Source: JAKFWF01 sp031429105
Lineage (GTDB): Bacteria; Pseudomonadota; Alphaproteobacteria; Rhizobiales; Hyphomicrobiaceae
Direction: 5' to 3'
Assembly: GCA_031429105.1 (NCBI GenBank)
Contig: JANOYV010000090.1
Location: forward strand, 20,894 to 84,893
DNA length: 64,000 nt
The notes beneath the pieces were generated by a model, which worked only from the letters and a program-made list of their open reading frames with translations, searched no databases and was not told the DNA's origin. Position 1 is the first letter of the stretch. Each line of letters opens with the position of its first letter. A program made the position numbers and the translations under genes. Below, in pieces: positions 8,015 to 16,858 of the stretch.

Positions 8015-9322
8015 ATGACGGGCATGATCGAGGGTTTGACTAGCCCAGAGGCACACGGGTTTTTCCGCGCGGAACGTTCGACGGATCGGCTTATCATTGG
8101 GTCAACGCCTTCAACGTCGCCGGTCGAATCGGTCGCCACAGAGCCGATCACTTTTGAAATCGTGCGCTCGCGCGCTGGGCTAGAAGCACTATCAATCGAA
8201 TGGATCGCTTTGTTTGAACGCAGCGGCCGAGCCCATCAGGTCTTCCAAACGTTCAATTGGAACTGGCAGTGGGCTGAGGCATTCCTGTCATCGAGTGCAC
8301 ACGTCAGCCCTATCGCAATCCTGACGGGTCGCTCCGGTGGACGCTTGGTCACGCTGTGGCCGATGGTGCTTGAGCGGCGCGGCCCTCTCCTGGAGCTTTG
8401 CTGGATGGGTGAACCCGTTAGCCAATACGGCGATGTTCTGCTGGACAAAGACATCGCCGACCCCCTCTCCATCCTGCGATTGGGTTGGGAACATATCATC
8501 GCAAATTTGAAACCTGATTTGGCACGCCTGCGCAAAGTACGCGCTGATGCCGTCATCGCGCCGTTGCTTGATGCGCTAAACTCTCTGCATACCGCTGAAC
8601 TGGATGCTCCTTATGTCGATCTAACGAAGGCAGCCAATTTTGCCGCCTACGAGGAGCGGTTTCCCAATCGGGCACGCCGCAATCGTCGCCGACAAATGCG
8701 ACGACTGGAAGAAGCGGGCGCCGTTACGTTCCAGCATTTGGGCGAAGGTGCCGAGGCAAGCGAGTTTGCGGAGACTGGCATTGCCTTGAAGCGCCAGTGG
8801 TTGATTGAGCGCGGTTATGTCTCGCCAGCTCTGGCCGATGCGCGGATGAGCCGGTTCATGAAAGCTGCGACCGATACTACAGCGCATTCGACCGCAGCCA
8901 GGGTTTCGGTATTGCACGCTGGCCACCAGACCGCTGCCATTCAGATTGGCTTCGATTGTCGAAAAACACGCGCACTGCATGTGATTGTCTACGACCGGCA
9001 ATTTGAAAAGATGGCAGCTGGCGTTTTGCATCTTGAAGAAACCATTCGTCACGGCTTTGACGAGGGACTTGAGCGCATCGATTTGCTGGCACCAGCAGCC
9101 GCTTACAAACTCGAGTGGGCTGACGGTAAGGTTGCCGTTGTCGATCACGCAATCGGGTTGTCGGTTAAAGGGCGGATCTATGCCCGGGTTTATCTTGGCT
9201 ACTTGCGTAACCACCTCAAGGCCGCCGTCGAGCGACTGCCGCACAAGGTGCGCCAAGTCATGGTCACGTCGCATCTTCGATCGGCGGCCAAGCGGATCAC
9301 TAGCGTGTTCGCCCTCGCCTGA
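8015..9322 (+). CDS. CelD/BcsL-family GNAT acyltransferase
   Basis: A 435-residue cytoplasmic protein with the Acetyltransf_6 (CelD/BcsL) fold, related to FemAB-type aminoacyl/acyl transferases. Recognisable elements are FQTFNWNWQWAEAF near residue 75, typical of the family's first domain, the basic stretch RARRNRRRQMRRLEE in the middle, and the C-terminal GNAT half (LEETIRHGFDEGLERIDLL, then KLEWAD). Relatives modify cell-surface polysaccharides or their lipid carriers, but the acceptor cannot be deduced here and no polysaccharide cluster is adjacent. The ATG at 8015 is the first start in the frame; residues 1-50 are probably a poorly conserved leader. It converges on the ferredoxin reductase gene. 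Confidence 0.8.
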   Translation: MTGMIEGLTSPEAHGFFRAERSTDRLIIGSTPSTSPVESVATEPITFEIVRSRAGLEALSIEWIALFERSGRAHQVFQTFNWNWQWAEAFLSSSAHVSPIAILTGRSGGRLVTLWPMVLERRGPLLELCWMGEPVSQYGDVLLDKDIADPLSILRLGWEHIIANLKPDLARLRKVRADAVIAPLLDALNSLHTAELDAPYVDLTKAANFAAYEERFPNRARRNRRRQMRRLEEAGAVTFQHLGEGAEASEFAETGIALKRQWLIERGYVSPALADARMSRFMKAATDTTAHSTAARVSVLHAGHQTAAIQIGFDCRKTRALHVIVYDRQFEKMAAGVLHLEETIRHGFDEGLERIDLLAPAAAYKLEWADGKVAVVDHAIGLSVKGRIYARVYLGYLRNHLKAAVERLPHKVRQVMVTSHLRSAAKRITSVFALA

Positions 9323-9342
9323 GCAAAGCGCGAACTTCGCCG

Positions 9343-10422
9343 TCAGCGAACGCCCAATTTCTTCTGCAGGCTCGACGACGACGTCGTGTACTGGAACAGC
9401 ACTTTTTTGTCAGGATGAACTAGGCGGTGTGCTGCTTGTGACATCAACGCTGCCTCGTGAAAGCCGGACAAAATGAGCTTTAGTTTGCCCGGGTAGGTGT
9501 TGATGTCACCAACGGCAAAGATGCCCTTTTCACTGGTCTCGAAGCGTTCGGTGTCGACCGGAATTAAGTTCTCGGCGAGATTCAAACCCCAGTCGGCGAT
9601 CGGCCCAAGCTTCATCGTCAAACCGAAGAATGGCAAAAGCGCGTTGCACGCGATCCGCTCCTCGCCATCCTTGGTTTTAATCGTTACGCCATCGAGTTGG
9701 CGGCCACTCCCATGGAGACTACCGACTTGTCCAATCATCAACCGCATCTGATCGGAAGCCACCAGTTGGCGCATCTGCTCGACCGAGTGCGGTGCTCCCC
9801 GGAAATCATCACGCCGATGGAGCAGCGTCACGCTCTTTGCTAATGGCTGAAGATTGAGTGTCCAGTCGAGCGCAGAATCGCCACCACCGACAATCAGGAT
9901 ATCCTTGCCGCGAAACGTCTCCATGTGGCGCACCGAATAGTGCACGCTCGTGCCTTCGTAGGCTTCGATTCCTTCAAGCGGGGGCCGCTTCGGGGTGAAT
10001 GATCCACCGCCGGCAGCAATCACGACAACTTTAGCGAGGAAGCGTTTGCCCGCATCAGTTGCGACGGCAAATCGGCCATCGGAATGGCGCTGCAGGCTAT
10101 CGATGCGCTCGCCCAGATGGAACGTCGGATTGAACGGCTTGATCTGCTGCAGCAGGCGATCCGTCAGCTCCTGCCCGGTAACGATCGGCAGGCCGGGAAT
10201 GTCGTAAATCGGCTTCTCAGGATAGAGCTCGGCGCATTGACCACCGGGCTTGCCCAGGATGTCCACCACATGAGCTTTGATGTCGAGCAGCCCCAGTTCA
10301 AAAACCGTGAACAGTCCGACTGGCCCGGCACCAATGATCAGAGCATCAATTTCGATGATCCCGCCGGACGTCGAATTTTCAATTACCGGTTCCACTAGAT
10401 CGAGTGCCACGAGCGCATCCAC
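9343..10422 (-). CDS. Ferredoxin--NADP+ reductase, thioredoxin-reductase-like type
   Basis: This flavoenzyme transfers electrons between NADPH and ferredoxin. The 359-residue protein has the FAD-binding GAGPVG near residue 31, the following GGQC typical of the TrxR-like ferredoxin reductase family (YumC-type), an NADPH-binding GGGDSALD in the middle and the C-terminal FAVGDI flavin motif. It lacks the CxxC redox pair of true thioredoxin reductases. Start is a GTG at 10422. It lies 115 bases downstream of a [2Fe-2S] ferredoxin gene on the same strand, which is its probable redox partner; that pairing is inferred from position. Confidence 0.9.
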   Translation of the reverse strand: MDALVALDLVEPVIENSTSGGIIEIDALIIGAGPVGLFTVFELGLLDIKAHVVDILGKPGGQCAELYPEKPIYDIPGLPIVTGQELTDRLLQQIKPFNPTFHLGERIDSLQRHSDGRFAVATDAGKRFLAKVVVIAAGGGSFTPKRPPLEGIEAYEGTSVHYSVRHMETFRGKDILIVGGGDSALDWTLNLQPLAKSVTLLHRRDDFRGAPHSVEQMRQLVASDQMRLMIGQVGSLHGSGRQLDGVTIKTKDGEERIACNALLPFFGLTMKLGPIADWGLNLAENLIPVDTERFETSEKGIFAVGDINTYPGKLKLILSGFHEAALMSQAAHRLVHPDKKVLFQYTTSSSSLQKKLGVR

Positions 10423-10537
10423 TTCGTTGGTTTGCTGTTCCGTGTTCGGTCAAACAGCGCAAATTCCGATTGCCGATGCCGAACGGCCTGATCGGCGCTT
10501 GCATCCTGATCACGACGATGCGTCGTGCAAGCTCCGG

Positions 10538-10858
10538 TCAGAACTGCTTCGCTGGCACCCGGACTTGAAGACCGTCAAGCTCAGGCGTAATTTTGATCTG
10601 GCATGCCAGCCTGCTCGTTTCCTGAACATCAAAGGCAAAATCGAGCATATCTTCTTCCATAACGGCTGGCTTGCCGACTTTAGCGCGCCAGGCATCATCA
10701 ATGTAGACGTGGCAGGTTGCACAAGCACATGCACCGCCGCACTCGGCGTCGACGCCAGTGATGGTATTGATTTTCGCCGCCTCCATAACCGTCAGGCCAA
10801 CTTCGGCCTCTACGGTCTGCGCGCTGCCATCTGGTTGGACGAACGTAATCTTTGCCAT
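10538..10858 (-). CDS. [2Fe-2S] ferredoxin, adrenodoxin/putidaredoxin type
   Basis: A 106-residue electron carrier. The four cluster ligands are visible as C-X5-C-X2-C (Cys40, Cys46, Cys49 in ECGGACACATCH) and Cys86 in SRLACQI, the spacing of vertebrate-type ferredoxins rather than plant-type. The ATG at 10858 gives the expected MAKITFV start; upstream in-frame codons would add 65 residues unlike any ferredoxin. Relatives serve cytochrome P450s, Rieske oxygenases or Fe-S cluster assembly. The adjacent reductase gene suggests an NADPH-to-ferredoxin chain, and no dedicated terminal oxygenase is encoded nearby. Confidence 0.93.
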   Translation of the reverse strand: MAKITFVQPDGSAQTVEAEVGLTVMEAAKINTITGVDAECGGACACATCHVYIDDAWRAKVGKPAVMEEDMLDFAFDVQETSRLACQIKITPELDGLQVRVPAKQF

Positions 10859-10977
10859 GCCACGAGCCTTGCCTGCGGGATCCTTGAGGGTCAAACCCTC
10901 CAAGTCAGCGTGCGTCGCCGCACAGCCGACCAATGGCGTACCTGTTAGCCAGTCAGGATCAGGATGACAAGGCGACG

Positions 10978-11361
10978 TTACAGCGCTTCCGCCTTGATGA
11001 AGGCGCACGCCTCGTCGAGCGCAAGTTGAATCTTGGCTACTCCAAACGGCCATGACGCAGTGTCTGTGACCAGAAGTTCGGCTTCCGCAGCAGCACGGGC
11101 CACGCCGTGAGCACCGATAGCGCCAGCAGAGCCTTTTAGAGTGTGGGCGGCGTCGCGCCAGTCTTTAGCTGTTACCGCTTGTTGCAGCCGCCCGACGATC
11201 AATGGCGCCTGACCTGAGAACAATTGCAGAACTTCGAGTTCCAGATCCCGATTGCCAAGCGTGAACCGCCGCAAATGCACCAGATCCACCGGCGCCTTAG
11301 CAGTCGGCTCACTTGTCGCAACCGTCGGTCTGAACTCTCTGCGCGTTTCCGCCTGCAACAT
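10978..11361 (-). CDS. Histidine-containing phosphotransfer (Hpt) protein
   Basis: A 127-residue protein with one Hpt four-helix bundle. The phosphorylatable residue is His73 in AAHTLKGSAGAIGA, the classical Hpt signature. The first 25 residues are an uncharged variable leader. It would relay phosphate between a hybrid histidine kinase and a response regulator, neither of which is encoded in this window, so it is an orphan. It lies upstream of the ferredoxin and reductase genes on the same strand (120-base gap); functional linkage with them is not evident. Confidence 0.88.
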   Translation of the reverse strand: MLQAETRREFRPTVATSEPTAKAPVDLVHLRRFTLGNRDLELEVLQLFSGQAPLIVGRLQQAVTAKDWRDAAHTLKGSAGAIGAHGVARAAAEAELLVTDTASWPFGVAKIQLALDEACAFIKAEAL

Positions 11362-11699
11362 ATCGACACCATCCCCGCCACTTCCAATTCAATGTTGCAC
11401 ACAGCCCGATAAGACCGCGTTAATCGGCCTACCGATCTTTACCGATCAACTGCAACACACCGGAAACCGCATCCAATCCTGTTGACATCGCATAGTGATC
11501 CTTGCTTTCGCCCTAAACGGTCGATAGTCGGCAGGAGGTGTCAAGTTGAGCGGTATTGGGGTAAGTTCTTCTCACCACAAAGTATTTAGGTGTTTAGTGC
11601 ATGCGGGCAGTTTATTCGCATGATGCATTGGGGCAAGGTACGGGGATGTGGTTGATTCTGATCAAGGGTGACATCCCTTGTTCACAGCCAGGCGGGTGA
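11362..11699. other. Intergenic region between hpt and the coiled-coil gene
   Basis: This 338-base divergent region should hold promoters for both neighbours, but I see no convincing -35/-10 pair. The only clear signal is a strong Shine-Dalgarno (AGGAGGTG, about 11533-11540) five bases before a TTG at 11546 that opens a 25-codon frame ending with TGA at 11623. This could be a leader peptide or chance. GGCGGGTGA just before 11700 serves the coiled-coil gene. Confidence 0.4.
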
Positions 11700-14510
11700 A
11701 TGGGGCAGGATACGAAAACCGTACGACCGGTTTCGTCAGCATCGGATGCTGGCGGAGATGAGCCGCGCGCCGTCAATATTGCGTCCGGGGGACCGCCCCC
11801 GCTGCCGCAGCGCGCCCCCGATCAAGGCCAAAAACGTCTCAATTCTCAGCAAGACGCTTCGACCGATGAGCCAGAACGCGATGACGATCCCGATGGTGAT
11901 CGACGCAAAGCGCGGCGGCGCCCCGCCGGTCCGTCGCGCGGCAGAATAGCGGCCAACGACGACGCCCCTTCGATCGGTGGCCTGATCTACGCACTCAATC
12001 AGAAACCCTCAAGCCGACCTTATGTTGTAGCAGCAGGCGCCAGTGGCCTTTGGGCAGCAGCCAGTTTGGCTTTTGCATGGACCTTGTTCGGTCAAGATCT
12101 AATTAGTGGCAAGGCCGTCATTGAAGTCTTCAATCGCACGAACATCCTGCCGGCAATTGCGACGCTATGTGGTCCGATTGCGCTGTTCTGGTTCCTGGCT
12201 CTCCTCGCATGGCGAGCCGACGAGCTGAAGCTGCGTTCTACGGCCATGACAGAAGTGGCAGTTCGCCTCGCTGAACCCGATCGCATGGCCGAGCAATCGG
12301 TTGCCTCGCTTGGGCAAGCGGTACGGCGCCAAGTGTCGTTCATGAACGATGCGGTCGGGCGCGCATTGGGTCGAGCCGGCGAACTCGAGGCACTCGTCCA
12401 CAACGAAGTCACCGCCCTTGAGCGATCCTACGAAGATAACGAGCGTCGTATCAGATCGCTCATTCAAGAGCTCACTGGCGAGCGTAATGCGCTTCTCACC
12501 ACCGGTGATCGCGTTTCCGAGACGCTGCGCAGTCTTGGCAGTGAAGTGCCGGGGCTGATCGATAAGCTATCGAACCAGCAGGTCAAGCTTGCGCGTATCA
12601 TCGAGGGCGCTGGACAGAACCTCACTCAACTCGAGTCGGCGATGGCGACCCAAACTGGCAACCTTGAGAACGCGTTGGGTTCACGGACTGACCAGCTACA
12701 AAACGTGCTGGAAAGCTATACCTCGGCACTTGGCGGTGCGCTCGGCAATCGAACGACGCAGATGGAACAGATGTTCCAAAACTATATGTCGTCAATCGAT
12801 ACCACAATTGGCGGCCGGACAGAGACGCTGCAAAGCGTGTTTGAGGAGTATGCACGCGCGCTCGATACGACCCTCGCCAACCGGGCCCAAGCCCTCGACA
12901 TGCAGCTTGTGGAGCGAACCAAGACGCTCGACAACGCCTTCTCGGAGCGACTGCGATTGTTTGATGAATCGATCCTGCGGTCGACAATGGCGATCGATGG
13001 CGCCGTCGGTGAAAAGGCCAATGCCCTTACGTCGGCAATGGAACACCATGCCCGCAACATGAGCGAGACGATTGGCAAACAGGCCGTCGAGCTCGACGAA
13101 ACGCTAATGCATGGCATCAACGCAGTGCGCCGGACGAGCGAAAACATTACCAAGCAATCGATCAAAGCGATTGAAGGTCTTGCCAACCAATCAGACCTAT
13201 TGAAGAGCGTATCCGAGAACCTGCTTGGTCAAATCAACAACGTGACGAACCGGTTTGAAAACCAGGGCCAGTCGATCATGAAGGCGGCAAACGCCTTGGA
13301 GACCGCGAACTACAAGATCGACGTGACCTTGCAGAACCGACAAGTCGAACTCAGCACGACGCTTGATCGCATGTCCGGCAAGGCCGAAGACTTGTCGCGT
13401 TTCATGCAAGGCTATTCGACCACGCTCGAAGGCTCGCTCAGCGATGCCGAGAACCGCACGCGCCTGCTGACCGACGAGTTATCACGCGGCGCCGAAGCGC
13501 GCTCACGCTCAACCATCGCCGATATCGAAAGGCTCCGCGCCGATGCGTCCGTCGAGACGGATCGGGCACTCGATGATCTGCGCTCGAAATTCTCCAACGT
13601 CAGCCAGGAAGTTACGCAACGACTCGGTTCCATGACCGAGCAATTCACCGCATCATCGACTGAGATGCGTAATCGGGCCGCGGCTGCCGCCAGCGAATTC
13701 GAGGCAGAGCAGGCTCATATGCGCGCGCAGCTGCAGAGCATGCCCACCACTTCTCGCGAGAGTGCCGACGCCATGCGACGCGCTCTGGGCGACCAGCTCA
13801 GAGCATTGGAACAGCTGTCCAGCTTGACCAATCGCGAGGCGGCCCGTCGCGATATCGCCCCACCCGTTGAAGCCCCCACCCCCGGCCCAAGTTCACTTGT
13901 TGGGCCGGGCATGCCGCTTCCAGGCCGCGACGGCGGTCGATCCCTGAGTACACTTGGCAACAGCCTCGCCCAGGAAATGGGGCAGCGCGCTCACCCCAGG
14001 CCACCTGCTGGCGGAGCCCCGGCGCCGCAATCATCCCCTCAGGTCACGCATGACTCCCGAAATTCTTGGTCGTTCGGCGATCTATTAGCACGAGCTTCGC
14101 ATGATGAAGATGGCTCCGGACCGTCGAGGTCGGCTGGTCAAATTCAACAAACGACAAGAAATGCTGCTTCGACCGGTGGCGGTGGACTTAATGTTGATGT
14201 CATATCGCGTGCCCTCGATGCGGCAACTGCATCTGCAATCTGGTCGCGATATCGTGCAGGCCAACGTGGCGTCATGGTACGCAGCATCTATACTGCGGAA
14301 GGACGTGCCGCATTCGACGAAGTCGCACGTCGCTTCCGCGAGGAGCCGGACTTCCAACTCACCGTCAATCGATATCTAGCCGACTACGAGCGCATTCTGG
14401 GCGAGAGCGACCGCCGCGATCCGACGGGTCGTCTCACGCAGAGCCAACTCACGTCAGATACCGGCCGTGTGTACTTGTTTCTGGCCCACGTGAGCGGTCG
14501 ACTGAACTAA
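11700..14510 (+). CDS. Membrane-anchored coiled-coil protein with 22-residue repeats, candidate polarity/growth factor
   Basis: A 936-residue protein. Residues 1-105 are Pro/Asp/Arg-rich and probably disordered; two membrane helices follow (about 107-131 and 149-171). The rest up to about residue 720 is a long helical coiled coil, including seven consecutive 22-residue units at residues 324-477. A Pro-rich linker (about 720-800) leads to a compact C-terminal domain (RYRAGQRGVMVRSIYTAEGR onward) that reads as globular. Two N-terminal helices plus a long coiled coil resemble Caulobacter TipN, and the 22-mers resemble apolipoprotein-like repeats of the Agrobacterium growth pole ring protein; both are resemblances of architecture, not shown homology. 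No enzymatic motif is present. ATG at 11700 with GGCGGGTGA immediately upstream. Confidence 0.75.
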   Translation: MGQDTKTVRPVSSASDAGGDEPRAVNIASGGPPPLPQRAPDQGQKRLNSQQDASTDEPERDDDPDGDRRKARRRPAGPSRGRIAANDDAPSIGGLIYALNQKPSSRPYVVAAGASGLWAAASLAFAWTLFGQDLISGKAVIEVFNRTNILPAIATLCGPIALFWFLALLAWRADELKLRSTAMTEVAVRLAEPDRMAEQSVASLGQAVRRQVSFMNDAVGRALGRAGELEALVHNEVTALERSYEDNERRIRSLIQELTGERNALLTTGDRVSETLRSLGSEVPGLIDKLSNQQVKLARIIEGAGQNLTQLESAMATQTGNLENALGSRTDQLQNVLESYTSALGGALGNRTTQMEQMFQNYMSSIDTTIGGRTETLQSVFEEYARALDTTLANRAQALDMQLVERTKTLDNAFSERLRLFDESILRSTMAIDGAVGEKANALTSAMEHHARNMSETIGKQAVELDETLMHGINAVRRTSENITKQSIKAIEGLANQSDLLKSVSENLLGQINNVTNRFENQGQSIMKAANALETANYKIDVTLQNRQVELSTTLDRMSGKAEDLSRFMQGYSTTLEGSLSDAENRTRLLTDELSRGAEARSRSTIADIERLRADASVETDRALDDLRSKFSNVSQEVTQRLGSMTEQFTASSTEMRNRAAAAASEFEAEQAHMRAQLQSMPTTSRESADAMRRALGDQLRALEQLSSLTNREAARRDIAPPVEAPTPGPSSLVGPGMPLPGRDGGRSLSTLGNSLAQEMGQRAHPRPPAGGAPAPQSSPQVTHDSRNSWSFGDLLARASHDEDGSGPSRSAGQIQQTTRNAASTGGGGLNVDVISRALDAATASAIWSRYRAGQRGVMVRSIYTAEGRAAFDEVARRFREEPDFQLTVNRYLADYERILGESDRRDPTGRLTQSQLTSDTGRVYLFLAHVSGRLN
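12669..13130 (+). repeat. Seven tandem 22-codon repeats within the coiled-coil gene
   Basis: Residues 324-477 divide without gaps into seven 22-residue units, each beginning with a small or polar pair, then hydrophobic-G-x-R/K (NALGSRT, GALGNRT, TTIGGRT, TTLANRA, NAFSERL, GAVGEKA, ETIGKQA) and ending in a hydrophobic-hydrophobic-D/G/S/R pattern. The 22-residue period is two 11-residue turns, the same period as apolipoprotein A-type repeats. The units have diverged in DNA sequence, so the repeat is old at the protein level rather than a recent tandem duplication. Confidence 0.85.
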
Positions 14511-14527
14511 AGGGCGACAACACACCC

Positions 14528-15514
14528 GTGCCTGGTTCAAACGCAGTCCTACAAATCAAAGCTTCCATTGAATGCTGGCCGATTGACGGCACATTCACGA
14601 TTTCGCGTGGATCAAAGCGCGAGGCCGTGGTTGTCGTTGTCGAGGTCTCGAATGACGAACATTCTGGTAGGGGCGAATGCGTGCCCTATGCCCGCTATGG
14701 TGAAACTGCCGAAGCAACGCTCACGGAACTCCTTAAACTTGGTCCCGAAACGTCACCGACGATTGCACTCCAATCGCTGGTCGGCAAAGCTGCCCACAAT
14801 GCTCTCGATTGCGCACTTTGGGATTGGCAGGCCAAGCGCACTGGTATTGCGCCATTTAAGCGCGCAGGTCGGCCCACACCGCAACCGATCCTCACATGCT
14901 ACACGATCAGCCTCGATACACCGGAGGCGATGGCCGTCGCAGCCAAACGAGTTGCGCAACTGCCTCTGCTCAAGCTGAAGCTGGGACGCGACGGCGATGC
15001 CAACCGTATGCGTGCTGTTCGTGCCAGTCGACCGGACGCGCGTCTCGTGGCTGATGCCAACGAGGGCTGGGATGTAGCCACTCTTCCCGACTTGATGGAC
15101 GTTGCCGCCGAATGTCGCCTTGAACTGATCGAGCAACCCCTGGCCGCTGGGGCCGATTCTTTCCTGGCATCGATCGTACATAAGGTGCCGATTTGCGCCG
15201 ATGAATCGGCGCACGATGCAGCAAACGTCGCGGCCTTGGCTGGACGCTATGACGCCGTCAACATCAAGCTCGACAAGACCGGCGGCTTGACCCCGGCACT
15301 GGAGATGGTTGAAGCAGCACGCGCGGCCAACATGCGCATCATGGTTGGGTGCATGGTCGCCACTTCCCTTTCGATGGCACCGGCCCTCGTACTTTCAGGT
15401 GACGCCGACTGGGTCGATCTTGACGGTCCACTCCTGCTCGCAAGCGACCGTCCGCACGGCCTCGTCATTCGGGATGGTTGGATCGAACCGGCACTGCCGT
15501 CACTTTGGGGGTAG
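14528..15514 (+). CDS. L-Ala-D/L-Glu epimerase (dipeptide epimerase), enolase superfamily
   Basis: This enzyme epimerises the second residue of L-Ala-L/D-Glu, a muropeptide breakdown product, letting the cell recycle peptidoglycan peptides. The 328-residue protein has the capping domain opening WPIDGTFTISRGSK, the catalytic Lys motif LKLKLGRD, metal-binding acidic residues in VADANEGW, ELIEQPL and CADES, and the second catalytic Lys in NIKLDKTGG, all characteristic of the muconate-lactonizing subgroup. Start is a GTG at 14528, 17 bases after the coiled-coil gene, suggesting joint transcription. The last 50 bases overlap the convergent MFS gene. Other dipeptide specificities exist in this subgroup. 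Confidence 0.87.
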   Translation: MPGSNAVLQIKASIECWPIDGTFTISRGSKREAVVVVVEVSNDEHSGRGECVPYARYGETAEATLTELLKLGPETSPTIALQSLVGKAAHNALDCALWDWQAKRTGIAPFKRAGRPTPQPILTCYTISLDTPEAMAVAAKRVAQLPLLKLKLGRDGDANRMRAVRASRPDARLVADANEGWDVATLPDLMDVAAECRLELIEQPLAAGADSFLASIVHKVPICADESAHDAANVAALAGRYDAVNIKLDKTGGLTPALEMVEAARAANMRIMVGCMVATSLSMAPALVLSGDADWVDLDGPLLLASDRPHGLVIRDGWIEPALPSLWG

Positions 15515-16685
15515 ACCGCCGCAAAGCCAGTGCGGCGCCGAGGCTGACGCCGGCGAGCACGGCCATTCCAAGATAACTCAAACCACCATAGCGCTGATAG
15601 GCAAAGCCCGCAAACAACATCGCGAGCCCCATGCCAATCCCGGCCGTGACCGTTGAATACAGCGCCTGGGCGGTGCCAGCTTGCCCCTGCGGAACACGTG
15701 CCTGGATGTAATGCATAGCCCCCAGATGGCTCGCACCATAAGTGAGCCCATGCAGGACTTGCAGAGCAAATAGTGCTGACAACGGTGGATCGAGGGCCAT
15801 CATAGACCAACGGAACAACGACACAGCCGCTCCGATCACAATCAGATCGACTACACGGATCCGCGCGAGCACCTGCTTCGACCACCAGAACAGTGCAATT
15901 TCTGCGACCACGCCGATTGACCACAACAGGCCAATCCAACTGGCGGATACACCCGTCGTGCGCCAATGCAGCACGCCAAACGCGTAGAAAACGGCATGCG
16001 CCGACTGCGCAGCACCTGCCGCCAGTAGAAACAAAAGCAAAGGTCGCGACGAGATGAGCGCGCTGGCGGCTGCCAAATTCAGGCCGGATCCTGCAACGCG
16101 CTGTTTATTGACATCGGTTGAGAGCTGTCTTGCTGGGCGTGGCAACGCAAGTGCTGCACACAGCGTTGAAACCGCCCCAATCATCAGCAAGCCAACGATC
16201 ACGTCTGAACCTTGCCAATCAATCAGTGCGGCACCGGCAAATGTAATCAGAATAAATGTTGCAGACCCCCACAGCCGCATCCGCCCGTAGTCGTGTCCGC
16301 CACGACTAACACCAGCCATGGCAATCGTCTCGATCAGCGGCATGATCGATTGGATCGCGACCAGAAATACGGTTGCACACAGCAGGATCGGCCAAAAACC
16401 GCGCGCGCCCCACAGCAACACCAGCATACCAACCCCGATCGCGCTAAGGGCGATCACCACGAGCCTGTGATCGCCGTGCCGATCAGCATGAATGGCAATG
16501 AGCGGTGTCAGAAGGAGCCGCGCAATCAGCGGAACCGACGAAACCATGCCAATTTCGGCCGCGGTCAGTCCTCGTGCATCCAACAGCACCGGCAGATACG
16601 GTAGCGATGTTCCGTAGACCAGGAACAAGGCGCCGAAAAACGCACTAATTCGCCACGCAAACCAACGATCATCGGTTCCCACCAC
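15465..16685 (-). CDS. MFS transporter, 3-phenylpropionate/HcaT-like family
   Basis: A 406-residue inner-membrane transporter with about 12 helices. The opening FGALFLVYGTSLPYLPVLL and the DRHGDHR motif of the loop between helices 2 and 3 place it in the MFS_1-like (PPP/HcaT, LacY-related) family rather than the drug exporters. The substrate is not determined by sequence. It starts with tandem GTG codons at 16685. Its 3' end overlaps the convergent epimerase gene by 50 bases, so both C-termini are encoded on opposite strands of the same DNA. Confidence 0.8.
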   Translation of the reverse strand: MVGTDDRWFAWRISAFFGALFLVYGTSLPYLPVLLDARGLTAAEIGMVSSVPLIARLLLTPLIAIHADRHGDHRLVVIALSAIGVGMLVLLWGARGFWPILLCATVFLVAIQSIMPLIETIAMAGVSRGGHDYGRMRLWGSATFILITFAGAALIDWQGSDVIVGLLMIGAVSTLCAALALPRPARQLSTDVNKQRVAGSGLNLAAASALISSRPLLLFLLAAGAAQSAHAVFYAFGVLHWRTTGVSASWIGLLWSIGVVAEIALFWWSKQVLARIRVVDLIVIGAAVSLFRWSMMALDPPLSALFALQVLHGLTYGASHLGAMHYIQARVPQGQAGTAQALYSTVTAGIGMGLAMLFAGFAYQRYGGLSYLGMAVLAGVSLGAALALRRSTPKVTAVPVRSNHPE

Positions 16686-16858
16686 GGCACTCCCGCATAT
16701 CGCTTCAACGGATAACCGGCAATCACTTGCCGCACTAGGCTCACAGAGCGCTAATCAACCAGGCGCTGATGGCATCCGACAACGGTGCGGAGGCACCGAA
16801 TCACGTATTGCTGGTGTGTCTTAACAGTGGCTCCAACAATCGCCAGCGGACCGTCGCC

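Noticed and set aside
15247..15966. 239-codon reverse frame overlapping the epimerase and MFS genes
   Set aside because: It is a frame shadow: Trp/Cys/Arg-rich, without recognisable motifs, and fully covered by two real genes.
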